Source: Psychrobacter sp. JCM 18901
GTDB taxonomy: Bacteria > Pseudomonadota > Gammaproteobacteria > Pseudomonadales > Moraxellaceae
NCBI RefSeq assembly: GCF_000586435.1
Contig: NZ_BAWH01000022.1
Span: 1-52,436, forward strand
Length of the DNA: 52,436 nt
Direction: 5' to 3'
Made by a program: the position numbers and the translations under genes. Positions within the stretch are counted from its first letter, which is position 1, and each line of letters opens with the position of its first letter. This document shows positions 1 through 8,850 of the stretch, piece after piece. Under the pieces are notes generated by a model that saw only the letters and a list, made by a program, of their open reading frames with translations, did no database searches and was not told where the DNA came from.

Positions 1-10
1 GACACATCCT

Positions 11-33
11 TAAAATGCCAGTAAATACTGGCA
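11..33 (-). terminator. Probable rho-independent terminator of phhB
   Basis: An inverted repeat TGCCAGT/ACTGGCA (16-22 and 27-33) with a 4-base loop lies 70 bases past the phhB stop. Read on the minus strand it is followed by TTTTA (15-11). The stem is short, so this is a moderate call. Confidence 0.5.
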
Positions 34-103
34 CTAAATTGGGTTTGATTTTAATTTTAATGGTAGAAGTACGATTAAAGTGACTTGCTAGTGAAGCAAC
101 TTA

Positions 104-445
104 TTACTTGCCTAGTAAGTCATCGGTCTTAGCTGCCATGACAAAATCATTGCGATGCAAGCCCTTGATACTATGTGACCACCAAGTGACCGTAGCCTTA
201 CCCCACTCTACCAATATACCCGGATGATGTCCTTCTGCTTCAGCGATGTCTGCCAGTTGATTGGCAAATGCCATTGCTGAGACGAAGTTTTTAAATTTAT
301 ACTGACGCTGTAATTGCTGAATACCATCTACTTCGATCAATGACCAATCAGGAATTTGCGGTAATAATTCTTTTGCTTCGGCTTCATCGACTTTCGGTGC
401 GCCAATGCGGCAAGCTTCGCAGCTGTTTTGTGATAGTGCTGTCAT
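104..445 (-). CDS. phhB: Pterin-4-alpha-carbinolamine dehydratase
   Basis: 113 aa, the usual size for this family. It dehydrates 4a-hydroxytetrahydrobiopterin so that the pterin cofactor used by phenylalanine hydroxylase can be recycled. The family signature is visible: AEGHHPG near residue 70, then [16 protein letters not shown], which supplies the catalytic His residues and the conserved Asp. The reading frame is intact. It is the last gene of the leftward set hpd-phhA-phhB, 190 bases after phhA, and a small hairpin follows its stop. Proximity to phhA supports the pterin-recycling role. PCD/DCoH proteins can also act as regulators of phhA in pseudomonads, which cannot be judged here. Confidence 0.93.
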   Translation of the reverse strand: MTALSQNSCEACRIGAPKVDEAEAKELLPQIPDWSLIEVDGIQQLQRQYKFKNFVSAMAFANQLADIAEAEGHHPGILVEWGKATVTWWSHSIKGLHRNDFVMAAKTDDLLGK

Positions 446-636
446 AATAAAATCCTTTTATAGTGGCTGTTTTCGATGTCAGTTTTTAATGGTTATTTTG
501 ATAGCTATTTTCTAATACTCGTACGTTCATGTTGATATAGCTTTGCTGCTATCTCAATATTCCGCACTGAAGTGTTGGTTTTCATGTTTAATTTTGAATT
601 GACGTTTTTAACGAATTTTTTTCTGGATAGGTCGGC

Positions 637-1546
637 TCAAATAGTCCAAGCGAAATTGCTTTTTTTGACCGCACCCATAATGTCACTATTGACAATATCA
701 AATAAGGTATCTAATTCATCAATGACATAGTAGATCGGCTGTATCTGATCGATACGATAAGGTGTACGCAACACATCGAGCAAATCAAACGCTCGGTGTT
801 CTGGTTGGCGCTCTACTTGATGTGAGCTTTCACCTTGCTGATCAGAATACTCTCTAAGCGCATAGACCGTTTCAGAAGGTGAGCTTAATATACCGCCGCC
901 GTAGATTCTACGATTTTCTATGCGACTGCCAACCAAGCCAAACTCAATGGTAAACCAATACAATCGTGCTAAAAACCAGCGCTCCTCTTTCGTTGCACTA
1001 AGACCAAGCTTACCATACGTCTCATTGAAGGCTGCAAACGCAGGATGGGTCAATAGCGGACAATGCCCAACGATTTCATGAAAAATATCAGGCTCTTCAA
1101 TATAGTCCATGTCATCAAATCGACGAATAAACGTCGCCACAGGAAAGGACTTATTGGCCAGTAGTTTAAAAAAATTTACCAAAGCTAATTAATGCAGGCA
1201 CAGCGGCAGTTTGCCAACCTGTGGTCGCTTGCAATACCTCATCGATATCATGCAGCTGCGGGATATGCGTCGTCGGTAAGTTTAACTTAGTCAAACCCTC
1301 TAGATATGCAGTACACGCACGATTGGGCGTTTGTTCCGCTTGACGTGCCAGCAGCGCTTGCCACATCGCATGCTCATCATCACTATAGTGAATATGGCCA
1401 TGGCTATCTGGCTGGTGTGAGATATACGGCTGTTTTTTATTTGTCGCGTTAGAATGACTGGACGCATCGTCGCTTTGCTTATTAGTCGCAACGCTATTGG
1501 TACCGATGGCAGTATTAAGAGAATATATCTGTGATAGGCGTTCCAT
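637..1546 (-). CDS. phhA: Phenylalanine-4-hydroxylase (one frame break)
   Basis: Pterin- and iron-dependent monooxygenase that converts phenylalanine to tyrosine, the entry step of the pathway encoded around it. The first part (1546 to about 1170) ends FGKFF and the second resumes FFKLLANKSF in another frame. The break is at a run of seven A on the plus strand (about 1168-1174), and six A would give one protein of about 300 aa. The catalytic core carries HEIVGHCP with two iron-ligand His (near 1075-1095) and the downstream Glu in TIEFGLVG. The N-terminal 40 or so residues are Ser/Asn/His-rich and not typical of the core family. It lies between hpd and phhB on the same strand. The break is most likely a sequencing error. 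Confidence 0.9.
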
Positions 1547-1678
1547 GCCTGTATTCCTTTTATCGCAATGAGAGCATTATCTTTGCAGTCGTGCTTGTAG
1601 GTAATGCACTTATTAAGGACAATACAAACTCCTTTTGTCTTGTCCAATTGTTAAATGTGGTCTAAGCGTTAGGTAGCT

Positions 1679-2779
1679 TTATAGCGTTTCAGTCTCTGGC
1701 TGACCGACTGTGCCGCGACGTACTTGGTCGCGCTCTATCGATTCAAACAACGCTTTAAAGTTACCTTCACCAAAGCCATCTGCATAATCGCCTTTACGCT
1801 GAATAAACTCAAAGAACACTGGACTACCCAAAATAGTTTCAGAGAAAATCTGTAGTAGCAGACGCGGTGCACCGCCTTCTGTCGTACCGTCCAACAAGAT
1901 ACCGCGCGTTTGCAAGTCGGCGACATTTTCACCATGGTTTGGTAAGCGCTCGCTCAGCATTTCATAGTAGGCTGCATTTGGTGCAGTCATAAGTGGAATA
2001 CCAGCCGCTTTTAGCTTATCGATACTGGCAAACAAGTCATCACTGGCTAGCGCAATGTGCTGAATACCTTCGCCATTGAAATGCATTAGGTACTCTTCGA
2101 TTTGACCACCGCCCTGTTTGGCTTCTTCATTCAGTGGAATACGGATTTTTCCATCGGGTGCGGTCATGGCTTTACTGGTTAGTCCCGTGTACTCACCTTT
2201 GATATCAAAGTAGCGAATCTCGCGGAAATTAAAGATACGCTCATAGAATTTTGCCCAGTACGCCATGCGTCCACGATAGACGTTGTGCGTTAAATGATCG
2301 ATGACTTTGAAGCCATAGCCGACAGGGTTTCTGTCGATATCTGCAAAGAACTCAAAGTCGACATCATAGATAGATTCGCCATCTTTATAGCGGTCAATTA
2401 AATAGATTAGTGATCCGCCGATGCCTTTGATAGCTGGCAACCTAAGCTCCATCACCCCAGTTGGCACGTCTACTGGCTGCGCACCCATTTCAACCGCACG
2501 CTCATATGCTTTTTTGGCATCTTTTACGCGAAAGCCCATGCTACAAGCGCCTGCGCCATGCTCTTCAACGAAATAACTTGCTTGACTTTTTGGCTCGCGG
2601 TTTAGGATAAGGTTGATATCACCTTGGCGATATAGCGCAACGTCTTTTGAGCGGTGATTGGCGACATGGGCAAAACCAAGCTGCTTAAACAATGCGTCGA
2701 CTGCATCAGGCTGCGGAGAAGCAAACTCGACAAAATCAAATCCATTTAGTCCCATTGGGTTGTCAAATAAATCTGCCAT
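1679..2779 (-). CDS. hpd: 4-hydroxyphenylpyruvate dioxygenase
   Basis: 366 aa. Fe(II) enzyme that converts 4-hydroxyphenylpyruvate to homogentisate. It is built from two VOC half-domains. The iron ligands are visible as the His in HLTHNV (about residue 163), the His in GIQHIA (about 240) and the Glu in PVFFEFIQR (about 323). I chose the ATG at 2779 (MADLFDNP) because AAGGA stands 8-9 bases upstream; a longer frame opening with TTG at 2800 would place that ribosome-binding site inside the gene. It is first in the leftward order hpd-phhA-phhB and divergent from a LysR-type regulator, which suggests control by that regulator. The frame is intact. Confidence 0.96.
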   Translation of the reverse strand: MADLFDNPMGLNGFDFVEFASPQPDAVDALFKQLGFAHVANHRSKDVALYRQGDINLILNREPKSQASYFVEEHGAGACSMGFRVKDAKKAYERAVEMGAQPVDVPTGVMELRLPAIKGIGGSLIYLIDRYKDGESIYDVDFEFFADIDRNPVGYGFKVIDHLTHNVYRGRMAYWAKFYERIFNFREIRYFDIKGEYTGLTSKAMTAPDGKIRIPLNEEAKQGGGQIEEYLMHFNGEGIQHIALASDDLFASIDKLKAAGIPLMTAPNAAYYEMLSERLPNHGENVADLQTRGILLDGTTEGGAPRLLLQIFSETILGSPVFFEFIQRKGDYADGFGEGNFKALFESIERDQVRRGTVGQPETETL

Positions 2780-2822
2780 TGTAATTATCCTTAATTTCAA
2801 TTGGTAATAGAAAATCGATGAG

Positions 2823-2866
2823 TAGTAAAAGTCGATTAATAGTAAAAGTCTATAAAACGATTAATA
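2823..2866. promoter_or_regulatory. Interleaved direct repeats between hpd and the LysR gene
   Basis: In the divergent intergenic region, TAGTAAAAGTC occurs at 2823-2833 and 2840-2850 (17-base period), and CGATTAATA at 2833-2841 and 2858-2866. Direct repeats between divergent genes with a LysR regulator on one side are plausible regulator-binding sites. No binding protein can be assigned from sequence alone. Confidence 0.35.
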
Positions 2867-2957
2867 ATCAATCTTTATTGTTGACGTTGTATTTATATTA
2901 GATTAGCTTTATTTATAAGACTAATTGTTTTTTATGATTTATTTATCAGGTTTACTT

Positions 2958-3905
2958 ATGAATATCAGCATTCGCCAATTAACTGCATTTATCAAAGTCG
3001 CTGACAACGGCAGTTTTACTCGTGCTAGCGAACAGATGTATTTGACTCAATCTGCTGTTAGTGGATTGATTAAGGAATTAGAGACTGGCCTCGGTATCGT
3101 GTTGTTTGATCGCACCACTCGCCAGTTATCTTTGTCAGCAGTAGGACGGCACCTACTACCGCAAGCGCGGCGTATCTTGAATGAGATGCAGCTTTTTGAA
3201 AATGAAGCGAGTAGTTTGACCAGCTTAGCCCAAGGTCAGGTACGCTTGGCTGTATCACAGTTTGCAGCTTCTTCCCTACCTGCTGTCATCGCTCAATTTG
3301 CCAAAGAATATCCAAATATCGGCGTCTCACTATTGGACTGCTCAGCCGAGAATTTGCTTAAACATATCCAAGATATTGAAGTCGATTTAGGCGTTGGCAC
3401 CGAACTTGGTTTTATAGAAACTGAAGATGATATCGGTGCTGATTTGTTGTATCAGCTACCTTTTTGCGTGGTTATGCCAGACAGCCATACACTGGCACAA
3501 AGAGACGAAATCACTTGGCAAGATTTATTAGAAACGCCGCTGATTACCTTGCAAGGTCCGTTCCTTGAGCAAGTAACCGCAGAGCTCGACGGCTCTATCT
3601 CCGCTCATGTTCAACAAGCCCGCTACAAGGTAAACTTTATGTCCACCGCGCTTGAGATGACGCGGCAAGGCTTTGGTATCACGCTGTGTCTGCCTTATAT
3701 GCCTGAAGTTATTGATTGGGTCAGCGCCAATGGTCTGCTGATGCGACCACTCACTCAACCAGTCAAAATGCGGCAATTCTTTATCTATCAGCGTGCCTCA
3801 CGGGCTCTCTCTCCGGCGACCATTGCTTTTAAGCAGTTCTTGCAAACCTATTTTGCGACCCATTATAACGACCTACATCACTCTGACTCATCGTCTAGCG
3901 AATGA
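2958..3905 (+). CDS. LysR-family transcriptional regulator
   Basis: 315 aa from the ATG at 2958 (MNISIRQLTAFIKV), the usual opening of LysR proteins. An earlier TTG at 2925 would add 11 residues that do not fit the family. An N-terminal winged helix-turn-helix (about residues 3-62, with GSFTRASEQMYLTQSAVSGL) is followed by a periplasmic-binding-protein-like effector domain (about 90-295). It is divergent from hpd and 157 bases upstream of tyrB on the same strand, so a local role in controlling tyrosine catabolism is a reasonable inference. The effector is unknown. A Ser/His-rich tail closes the protein. The frame is intact. Confidence 0.9.
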   Translation: MNISIRQLTAFIKVADNGSFTRASEQMYLTQSAVSGLIKELETGLGIVLFDRTTRQLSLSAVGRHLLPQARRILNEMQLFENEASSLTSLAQGQVRLAVSQFAASSLPAVIAQFAKEYPNIGVSLLDCSAENLLKHIQDIEVDLGVGTELGFIETEDDIGADLLYQLPFCVVMPDSHTLAQRDEITWQDLLETPLITLQGPFLEQVTAELDGSISAHVQQARYKVNFMSTALEMTRQGFGITLCLPYMPEVIDWVSANGLLMRPLTQPVKMRQFFIYQRASRALSPATIAFKQFLQTYFATHYNDLHHSDSSSSE

Positions 3906-4062
3906 CGTATAGCATTTCAAATGCGCTTGATAGATGGATAAATAATCTATTTAGCTATTTATTTTATTAATTGCCTCATATAACTCACTCTCGTGTTGAG
4001 TTCAGCCGCGATTTGCTCTATGATTTTCGGCTGCTCGATTTATATTTTTATAAGGAAATGGC

Positions 4063-5259
4063 ATGTTTGAACGTATCGATTATTACGCTGGTGATCCAAT
4101 CTTAGGTCTTATGGAAAAATACTCAGCAGATAGCAATCCTAACAAGGTCAACTTAGGCATTGGTATTTATTATGATGAGAGTGGCGTATTGCCTGTACTC
4201 GACTGTGTGAAAACAGCCGAAGAGCTTATTGCTGATCCTATCGCACCGCGTCCATACCTACCAATGGCAGGCCTGCCAGGCCACCGTAAAGGCTGTCAGG
4301 AATTACTATTTGGTAAAGACGCCCAAATTTTAAAAGACGGCTTGGTCGCTACTATCGCTACAATCGGTGGTTCTGGTGCGCTAAAAGTCGGTGCTGAATT
4401 TATCCACACATGGTTCCCACAAGCTAAGTGCTATGTGAGCGATCCAACATGGGGCAACCATATCGCTATCTTTGAAGGCTCTGATGTAGAAGTCGGTAAA
4501 TACCCGTACTACGACAAAGCCAACAGCAGCATCAAATTTGATGAAATGATTGCGTTTTTTGAAACATTAAACAAAAATGACGTCATTTTGCTACACCCAT
4601 GCTGCCATAACCCAACCGGTATGGATTTGACCCAAGCACAATGGAACACCGTACTCAATGTCGTGAAGGCGCGTGAGCTGATTCCATTCATGGACATCGC
4701 TTATCAAGGGTTTGGCGAAGACATGGACAGCGACGCTTACGCTATTCGTAAAGCGGTTGAGATGGGCCTCCCATTGTTTGTTAGCAACTCATTCTCTAAA
4801 AACTTATCGCTATACGGCGAGCGCGTCGGCGGCCTATCAGTCGTCTGCCCAACCGTAGACGAAACCGAGCGCGTATTCGGTCAGCTAAACGCAACCGTAC
4901 GCCGTATCTACTCAAGCCCGCCGTCACATGGTGGACGTGTGGTCGATATCGTCATGAACGATGAAGCACTACATGAACAGTGGGTTAGCGAAGTTTATGC
5001 GATGCGCGACCGTATCAAAGCCATGCGCCTAAAGCTAAAGTCAGTGTTAGAGGCTAAAATCCCTAACCGTAACTTTGACTACATCACTCGTCAAAACGGT
5101 ATGTTTAGCTTTACTGGTCTCACGCCTGAGCAAGTCGAGCGTTTACAAACTGAGTTTGGTATCTATATGGTTTCTAACTCACGTATGTGTGTGGCTGGAC
5201 TAAATACCAGCAACATCGACTATGTGGCCAATGCCATGGCAGACGTCTTAAAAGACTGA
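4063..5259 (+). CDS. tyrB: Aromatic amino acid aminotransferase
   Basis: 398 aa, class I PLP aminotransferase of the AspC/TyrB group. It interconverts tyrosine or phenylalanine with the matching 2-keto acid and supplies 4-hydroxyphenylpyruvate to Hpd. The N-terminus (MFERIDYYAGDPILGLMEKY) closely matches what I recall of TyrB. The PLP-binding Lys is in NSFSKNLSLYGERVGG (about residue 246), with HPCCHNPTG and the C-terminal SRMCVAGLN also present. Position between hpd and fahA supports a catabolic role, although TyrB-type enzymes also serve synthesis and can accept aspartate. RBS AAGGAAA lies just upstream. A strong terminator follows 60 bases after the stop. Confidence 0.92.
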   Translation: MFERIDYYAGDPILGLMEKYSADSNPNKVNLGIGIYYDESGVLPVLDCVKTAEELIADPIAPRPYLPMAGLPGHRKGCQELLFGKDAQILKDGLVATIATIGGSGALKVGAEFIHTWFPQAKCYVSDPTWGNHIAIFEGSDVEVGKYPYYDKANSSIKFDEMIAFFETLNKNDVILLHPCCHNPTGMDLTQAQWNTVLNVVKARELIPFMDIAYQGFGEDMDSDAYAIRKAVEMGLPLFVSNSFSKNLSLYGERVGGLSVVCPTVDETERVFGQLNATVRRIYSSPPSHGGRVVDIVMNDEALHEQWVSEVYAMRDRIKAMRLKLKSVLEAKIPNRNFDYITRQNGMFSFTGLTPEQVERLQTEFGIYMVSNSRMCVAGLNTSNIDYVANAMADVLKD

Positions 5260-5322
5260 TTAAACCACGTAAGCCATGTTACTCAATATGTAACTTTATA
5301 AAAAAATAAACATAGATAAGAA

Positions 5323-5350
5323 AGGCTGAGCGATTGCTCGGCCTTTTTTT
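5323..5350 (+). terminator. Rho-independent terminator after tyrB
   Basis: The nine-base stem AGGCTGAGC (5323-5331) pairs with GCTCGGCCT (5336-5344), with one G-U pair and a GATT loop, followed by a run of T. It separates tyrB from the fahA unit. Confidence 0.9.
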
Positions 5351-5506
5351 GTGCCTAGCATTTAATCAAAATTATTTCGTCAAAACTATTTTATTAAAAT
5401 CATCTAGTCAGAACCGTTTAGTCAAAACAACGACAACCACTTTTCAAAGCAGCCTTTTCACAAAAGACATTGCACAAAAAAACTTGCAATCCATATATCA
5501 ATAAAT

Positions 5507-5552
5507 TACATTATGCGTAAGTGATTAATTATAACGTAATTCATAATGTATA
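5507..5552. promoter_or_regulatory. Inverted repeat upstream of fahA, candidate operator
   Basis: TACATTATG (5507-5515) and CATAATGTA (5542-5550) form a 9-base inverted repeat ending 20 bases before the fahA start, where a repressor could block transcription. The right arm lies within TTCATAATGTATA (5540-5552). A similar TTCATAATATTTA occurs at 9820-9832, upstream of maiA and next to the IclR gene. In Pseudomonas, homogentisate genes are repressed by the IclR protein HmgR. The link here is inference. Confidence 0.4.
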
Positions 5553-5569
5553 TTAGCAAGGAGCAAATC

Positions 5570-6871
5570 ATGTCAACGACTGACAGCACCCTCACCTCTT
5601 TTATCGATATCGCTGCTGACTCTGACTTTTCTATTCACAATCTCCCTTATGGCATCTTTAGCGAGACCAAAGACGCTGCTAGTGATAACAAGCGCCGTGC
5701 AGGCGTTGCCATTGGTGAGCATGTACTGGATCTATCTGTACTCGAAGCCGAAGGATTATTAAGTTTGGATGGTGGTCCTTATTTTGACCAATTCACTCTA
5801 AATTCTTTTATTGATTCTGGTCGAGACAATTGGACGCAGGCGCGCACTACCATTCAAACACTGCTGTCTAGCGACAATGACATTTTACGTGACAATACAG
5901 ACTTGCAAAGAAAGGCGCTATTTAAGCAAGCAGACGTCACCATGCATTTGCCAGTGCAAGTACCAGGCTTTACCGATTTCTATTCATCGAAAGAGCACGC
6001 GACCAACGTCGGCACCATGTTCCGCGATCCAAACAACGCCCTATTGCCTAACTGGACCGAAATGCCTGTGGGTTATAACGGACGCGCCAGTACCGTTATC
6101 GTCAGTGGAACTGATATCGTACGTCCATCAGGTCAGCTAAAGCCTAGCCCTGATGAGCGTCCTATCTTCTCAGCCTGTAAGCGCTTGGATTTCGAGCTAG
6201 AGACCGCCTTTGTCGTTGGTAAAGGTAATCATATCGGTCAGCCAATTGCCGTAGATGATGCCGCTGATCGTATCTTTGGCATGGTGTTGCTCAATGACTG
6301 GTCAGCCCGAGATATCCAAAAATGGGAATACGTGCCTTTAGGTCCATTTAATGCCAAGACCTTTGCCTCCGAGGTTTCTCCTTGGATTGTCACTATGGAT
6401 GCGTTGGCTCCGTTCAAAACAGCTTGTCCGACACAAGAACCCAAGCCGCTTGCATATCTAAACGAAAAAGCGAGCGATAACAGCTTTGACATCAATCTAT
6501 CGGTTGAGTTACTGCCTGAAAATGCGGAAACAGAGACAGTCATTTGCGAGACCAATTTTAAATACATGTATTGGTCAATGGCACAGCAGCTTACCCACCA
6601 CACCATCACTGGCTGCAAAGTTGAAGTCGGCGACATGATGGGCTCAGGCACGATTTCAGGGCCAACGCCTGATTCTTATGGCTCGATGCTAGAAATTGCT
6701 TGGAATGCTACCAAACCAGTCACGCTAAAAGGCGGCGAGACGCGCAGCTTTATTGAAGATGGTGACACGGTCATCATGAAAGGCTATAGCGAAAAAGACG
6801 GCATCCGTGTTGGCTTTGGTGAAGTACGCGGCAAAGTATTACCAGCACTGAGCTTTGATTTTGATAAATAG
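5570..6871 (+). CDS. fahA: Fumarylacetoacetase
   Basis: 433 aa. It hydrolyses fumarylacetoacetate to fumarate and acetoacetate, the final step of homogentisate catabolism. The start is the ATG at 5570 (MSTTDSTL), preceded by a full AAGGAG at 5558-5563; an upstream start at 5546 would include the ribosome-binding site. FAH-family features are an N-terminal SH3-like domain (about 1-120) and a catalytic domain with GFTDFYSSKEHATNVG, LDFELETAFVVG and LLNDWSARDIQKWEYVPLG, which hold the metal-binding acidic residues. Length matches the family. It leads the cluster fahA-VOC-TRAP protein, with an inverted-repeat candidate operator just upstream. Confidence 0.95.
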   Translation: MSTTDSTLTSFIDIAADSDFSIHNLPYGIFSETKDAASDNKRRAGVAIGEHVLDLSVLEAEGLLSLDGGPYFDQFTLNSFIDSGRDNWTQARTTIQTLLSSDNDILRDNTDLQRKALFKQADVTMHLPVQVPGFTDFYSSKEHATNVGTMFRDPNNALLPNWTEMPVGYNGRASTVIVSGTDIVRPSGQLKPSPDERPIFSACKRLDFELETAFVVGKGNHIGQPIAVDDAADRIFGMVLLNDWSARDIQKWEYVPLGPFNAKTFASEVSPWIVTMDALAPFKTACPTQEPKPLAYLNEKASDNSFDINLSVELLPENAETETVICETNFKYMYWSMAQQLTHHTITGCKVEVGDMMGSGTISGPTPDSYGSMLEIAWNATKPVTLKGGETRSFIEDGDTVIMKGYSEKDGIRVGFGEVRGKVLPALSFDFDK

Positions 6872-7017
6872 TATTTAAGAAATAACATAGATAGAGAAAT
6901 AGCAAAATAGGCGTGAAAACTCTCATGCAGGCTGATAGGAAGACAAATGCATTCACCTACTCATCGTTATGTGAATACAGCCAAATGAGTGACGCGCCTT
7001 ATCAAAAGGAGTTTGAT

Positions 7018-7594
7018 ATGAGCTTTCAAATTGAGAAAATCCATCATGTGGCTTATCGCTGCAAAGATGCCAAAGAAACCGTCGAATGGTATAAAAAGAA
7101 TCTAAATATGGATTTTATTCTGGCATTCGCAGAAGATCATGTGCCTTCGACCAAAGCCTTTGACCCTTATATGCACGTCTTTTTGGACGCTGGTAATGGA
7201 AATGTCTTAGCGTTTTTTGAAGTACCCAATCAACCTGAGATGGGCTTTGATCCTAATACCCCAAGCTGGGTGCAGCATTTGGCGCTAAAGGTTAAGGACC
7301 GTGACGAGCTAATTGTTGCCAAAGAGCATTTAGAAAATGCAGGCATCGATGTCATTGGCGTGACCAATCACGGCATCTTTCACTCGATTTACTTTTTTTG
7401 ATCCCAACGGTCATCGTCTCGAGCTGACCTATGATGATCCAACCTCAGAAGACAAAGTATCGATGATTACAGATGCCATCAAGCAAGACATGCTAGATGA
7501 GTGGTCTCGTACCAAGCGTGCTCCTGCACATACACAGTTTCTGCATAGTGATGAGCTGGCTGAAGCACGCGAAGTTGCTCCTGTCGGCGAGTAA
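7018..7594 (+). CDS. VOC-fold metalloprotein; candidate ring-cleavage dioxygenase (one frame break)
   Basis: About 191 aa in the glyoxalase/extradiol-dioxygenase (vicinal oxygen chelate) superfamily. AAGGAG at 7006-7011 supports the ATG at 7018. The frame breaks at seven T (7392-7398): SIYFF is followed in another frame by DPNGHRLELTY, and six T gives a continuous protein to the TAA at 7594. Three likely metal ligands are visible: the His in IHHVAYR (about residue 10), the His in WVQHLALKV (about 87) and the Glu in RLELTY (about 135). It sits between fahA and maiA in a cluster that lacks a classical cupin-type homogentisate dioxygenase, so it may cleave homogentisate. That function is inference; a glyoxalase or isomerase role is also possible. 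Confidence 0.8.
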
Positions 7595-7728
7595 CTCTCC
7601 TGTCATTCTGTTTACTGCCTTTTTAAATGATCAGTTAATCATCGCTTTAATTATAAAAGTGCTAATTGACGACATACCCTAGGTATTAATGAATAGCGAA
7701 CCATATCTAACCATCATGAAAGGACTCT

Positions 7729-8784
7729 ATGATGAAAATAAGAACCCCTCTAGGAATATTCTTAGCCGCCTCGATTGCGATGACTGGTTGCTCCAATAAC
7801 GACCAAGCAGGAGGCGCGTCTACAGATGCAGGTGAAGTGACAACATTGCGGTTCTCGCATTTTATGACTGCCACTGACAATATAAACACCGAAGCGTTAG
7901 AGCCATGGGCAAAGAAAATTGAAGCAGATTCAAAAGGTCGCTTAAAGGTTGAGATATACCCTTCTGCGACGCTCAGCAAACCAGGTGCTACCTATGACGC
8001 TACAGCTAAAGGTAGCGTAGATATTGGTATGCAAGCGCAAGGATATACAGCAGGACGTTTTCCTTTGACTCAAATCATAGAGTTGCCAGGCATCACAAAT
8101 ACTGCACAGCAGCAGAGCTGTATACTTCATAAACTATATGACGAGGGTGTCATTAAAGACGAGTACGAAGACACTCACTTGCTAGCGCTGATAGGCACTG
8201 GACAAGGTGCACTTCATACGGTTGATAAACCGATTCGCACGCCAGCTGATATGAAAGGTCTGCGTATTCGCCAACCTTCTGCGGTTGCTAGCCACATTAT
8301 CGAAGCCACTGGTGCTGCACCTGTCGGCATGCCTGCCAGTGATACTTATACCTCTCTGCAGCGCGGTGTCATTGATGGGCTCAGCTTTACTTGGCAACCT
8401 ATTCAAGCGTTTCGCCTTGATGAGCTGATCAATACGCACACCAATATTCCTTTTTATAACTCCACCTTTGTGATTAGCATGAACAAAGAGAAATATAACA
8501 GCTTGCCTGATGACCTCAAAAAAGTGATTGATGACAATTCTGGCGCAGAGCTGGCAGCACATATCTCTAAAGTATTTGACATCAGCAATGCCAAAGCGAT
8601 GGCCGCCGCCAAAGCAAAAGGCGATATTATGATTGATATTCCTGATCCACTTAATGATCCAGATTGGAGAGGCCCATTAATGGAAGGCTCTCAGCATTAC
8701 CTAGATGAAGTAAATGCAACTGGCCTAGACGCTGACAACGTATACGAAAAAGCAAAAGCGGCCAGTAGCGCCTGTATGGTCTAA
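7729..8784 (+). CDS. TRAP transporter substrate-binding lipoprotein (DctP type), orphan
   Basis: 351 aa. An N-terminal lipoprotein signal ends in AMTGC (Cys about residue 21). It is followed by a DctP-like solute-binding fold with TTLRFSHFM at the start and the TRAP-type central region MKGLRIRQPSAVASHIIEA, whose Arg normally contacts the substrate carboxylate. Such proteins capture organic acids in the periplasm for a DctQM membrane pair. No dctQ or dctM gene is present anywhere in the window, so the partner must be elsewhere or the protein works otherwise. Position between the VOC gene and the IclR regulator suggests an aromatic acid or related intermediate as ligand (inference). AAAGGA stands 5 bases before the ATG; a second ATG at 7732 is possible. 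Confidence 0.87.
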   Translation: MMKIRTPLGIFLAASIAMTGCSNNDQAGGASTDAGEVTTLRFSHFMTATDNINTEALEPWAKKIEADSKGRLKVEIYPSATLSKPGATYDATAKGSVDIGMQAQGYTAGRFPLTQIIELPGITNTAQQQSCILHKLYDEGVIKDEYEDTHLLALIGTGQGALHTVDKPIRTPADMKGLRIRQPSAVASHIIEATGAAPVGMPASDTYTSLQRGVIDGLSFTWQPIQAFRLDELINTHTNIPFYNSTFVISMNKEKYNSLPDDLKKVIDDNSGAELAAHISKVFDISNAKAMAAAKAKGDIMIDIPDPLNDPDWRGPLMEGSQHYLDEVNATGLDADNVYEKAKAASSACMV

Positions 8785-8850
8785 AGGATACATATCAGAT
8801 GACTATGGCGTGAATTGAAGGCACGCCCTAGCTTATAGCACCATTATTGG

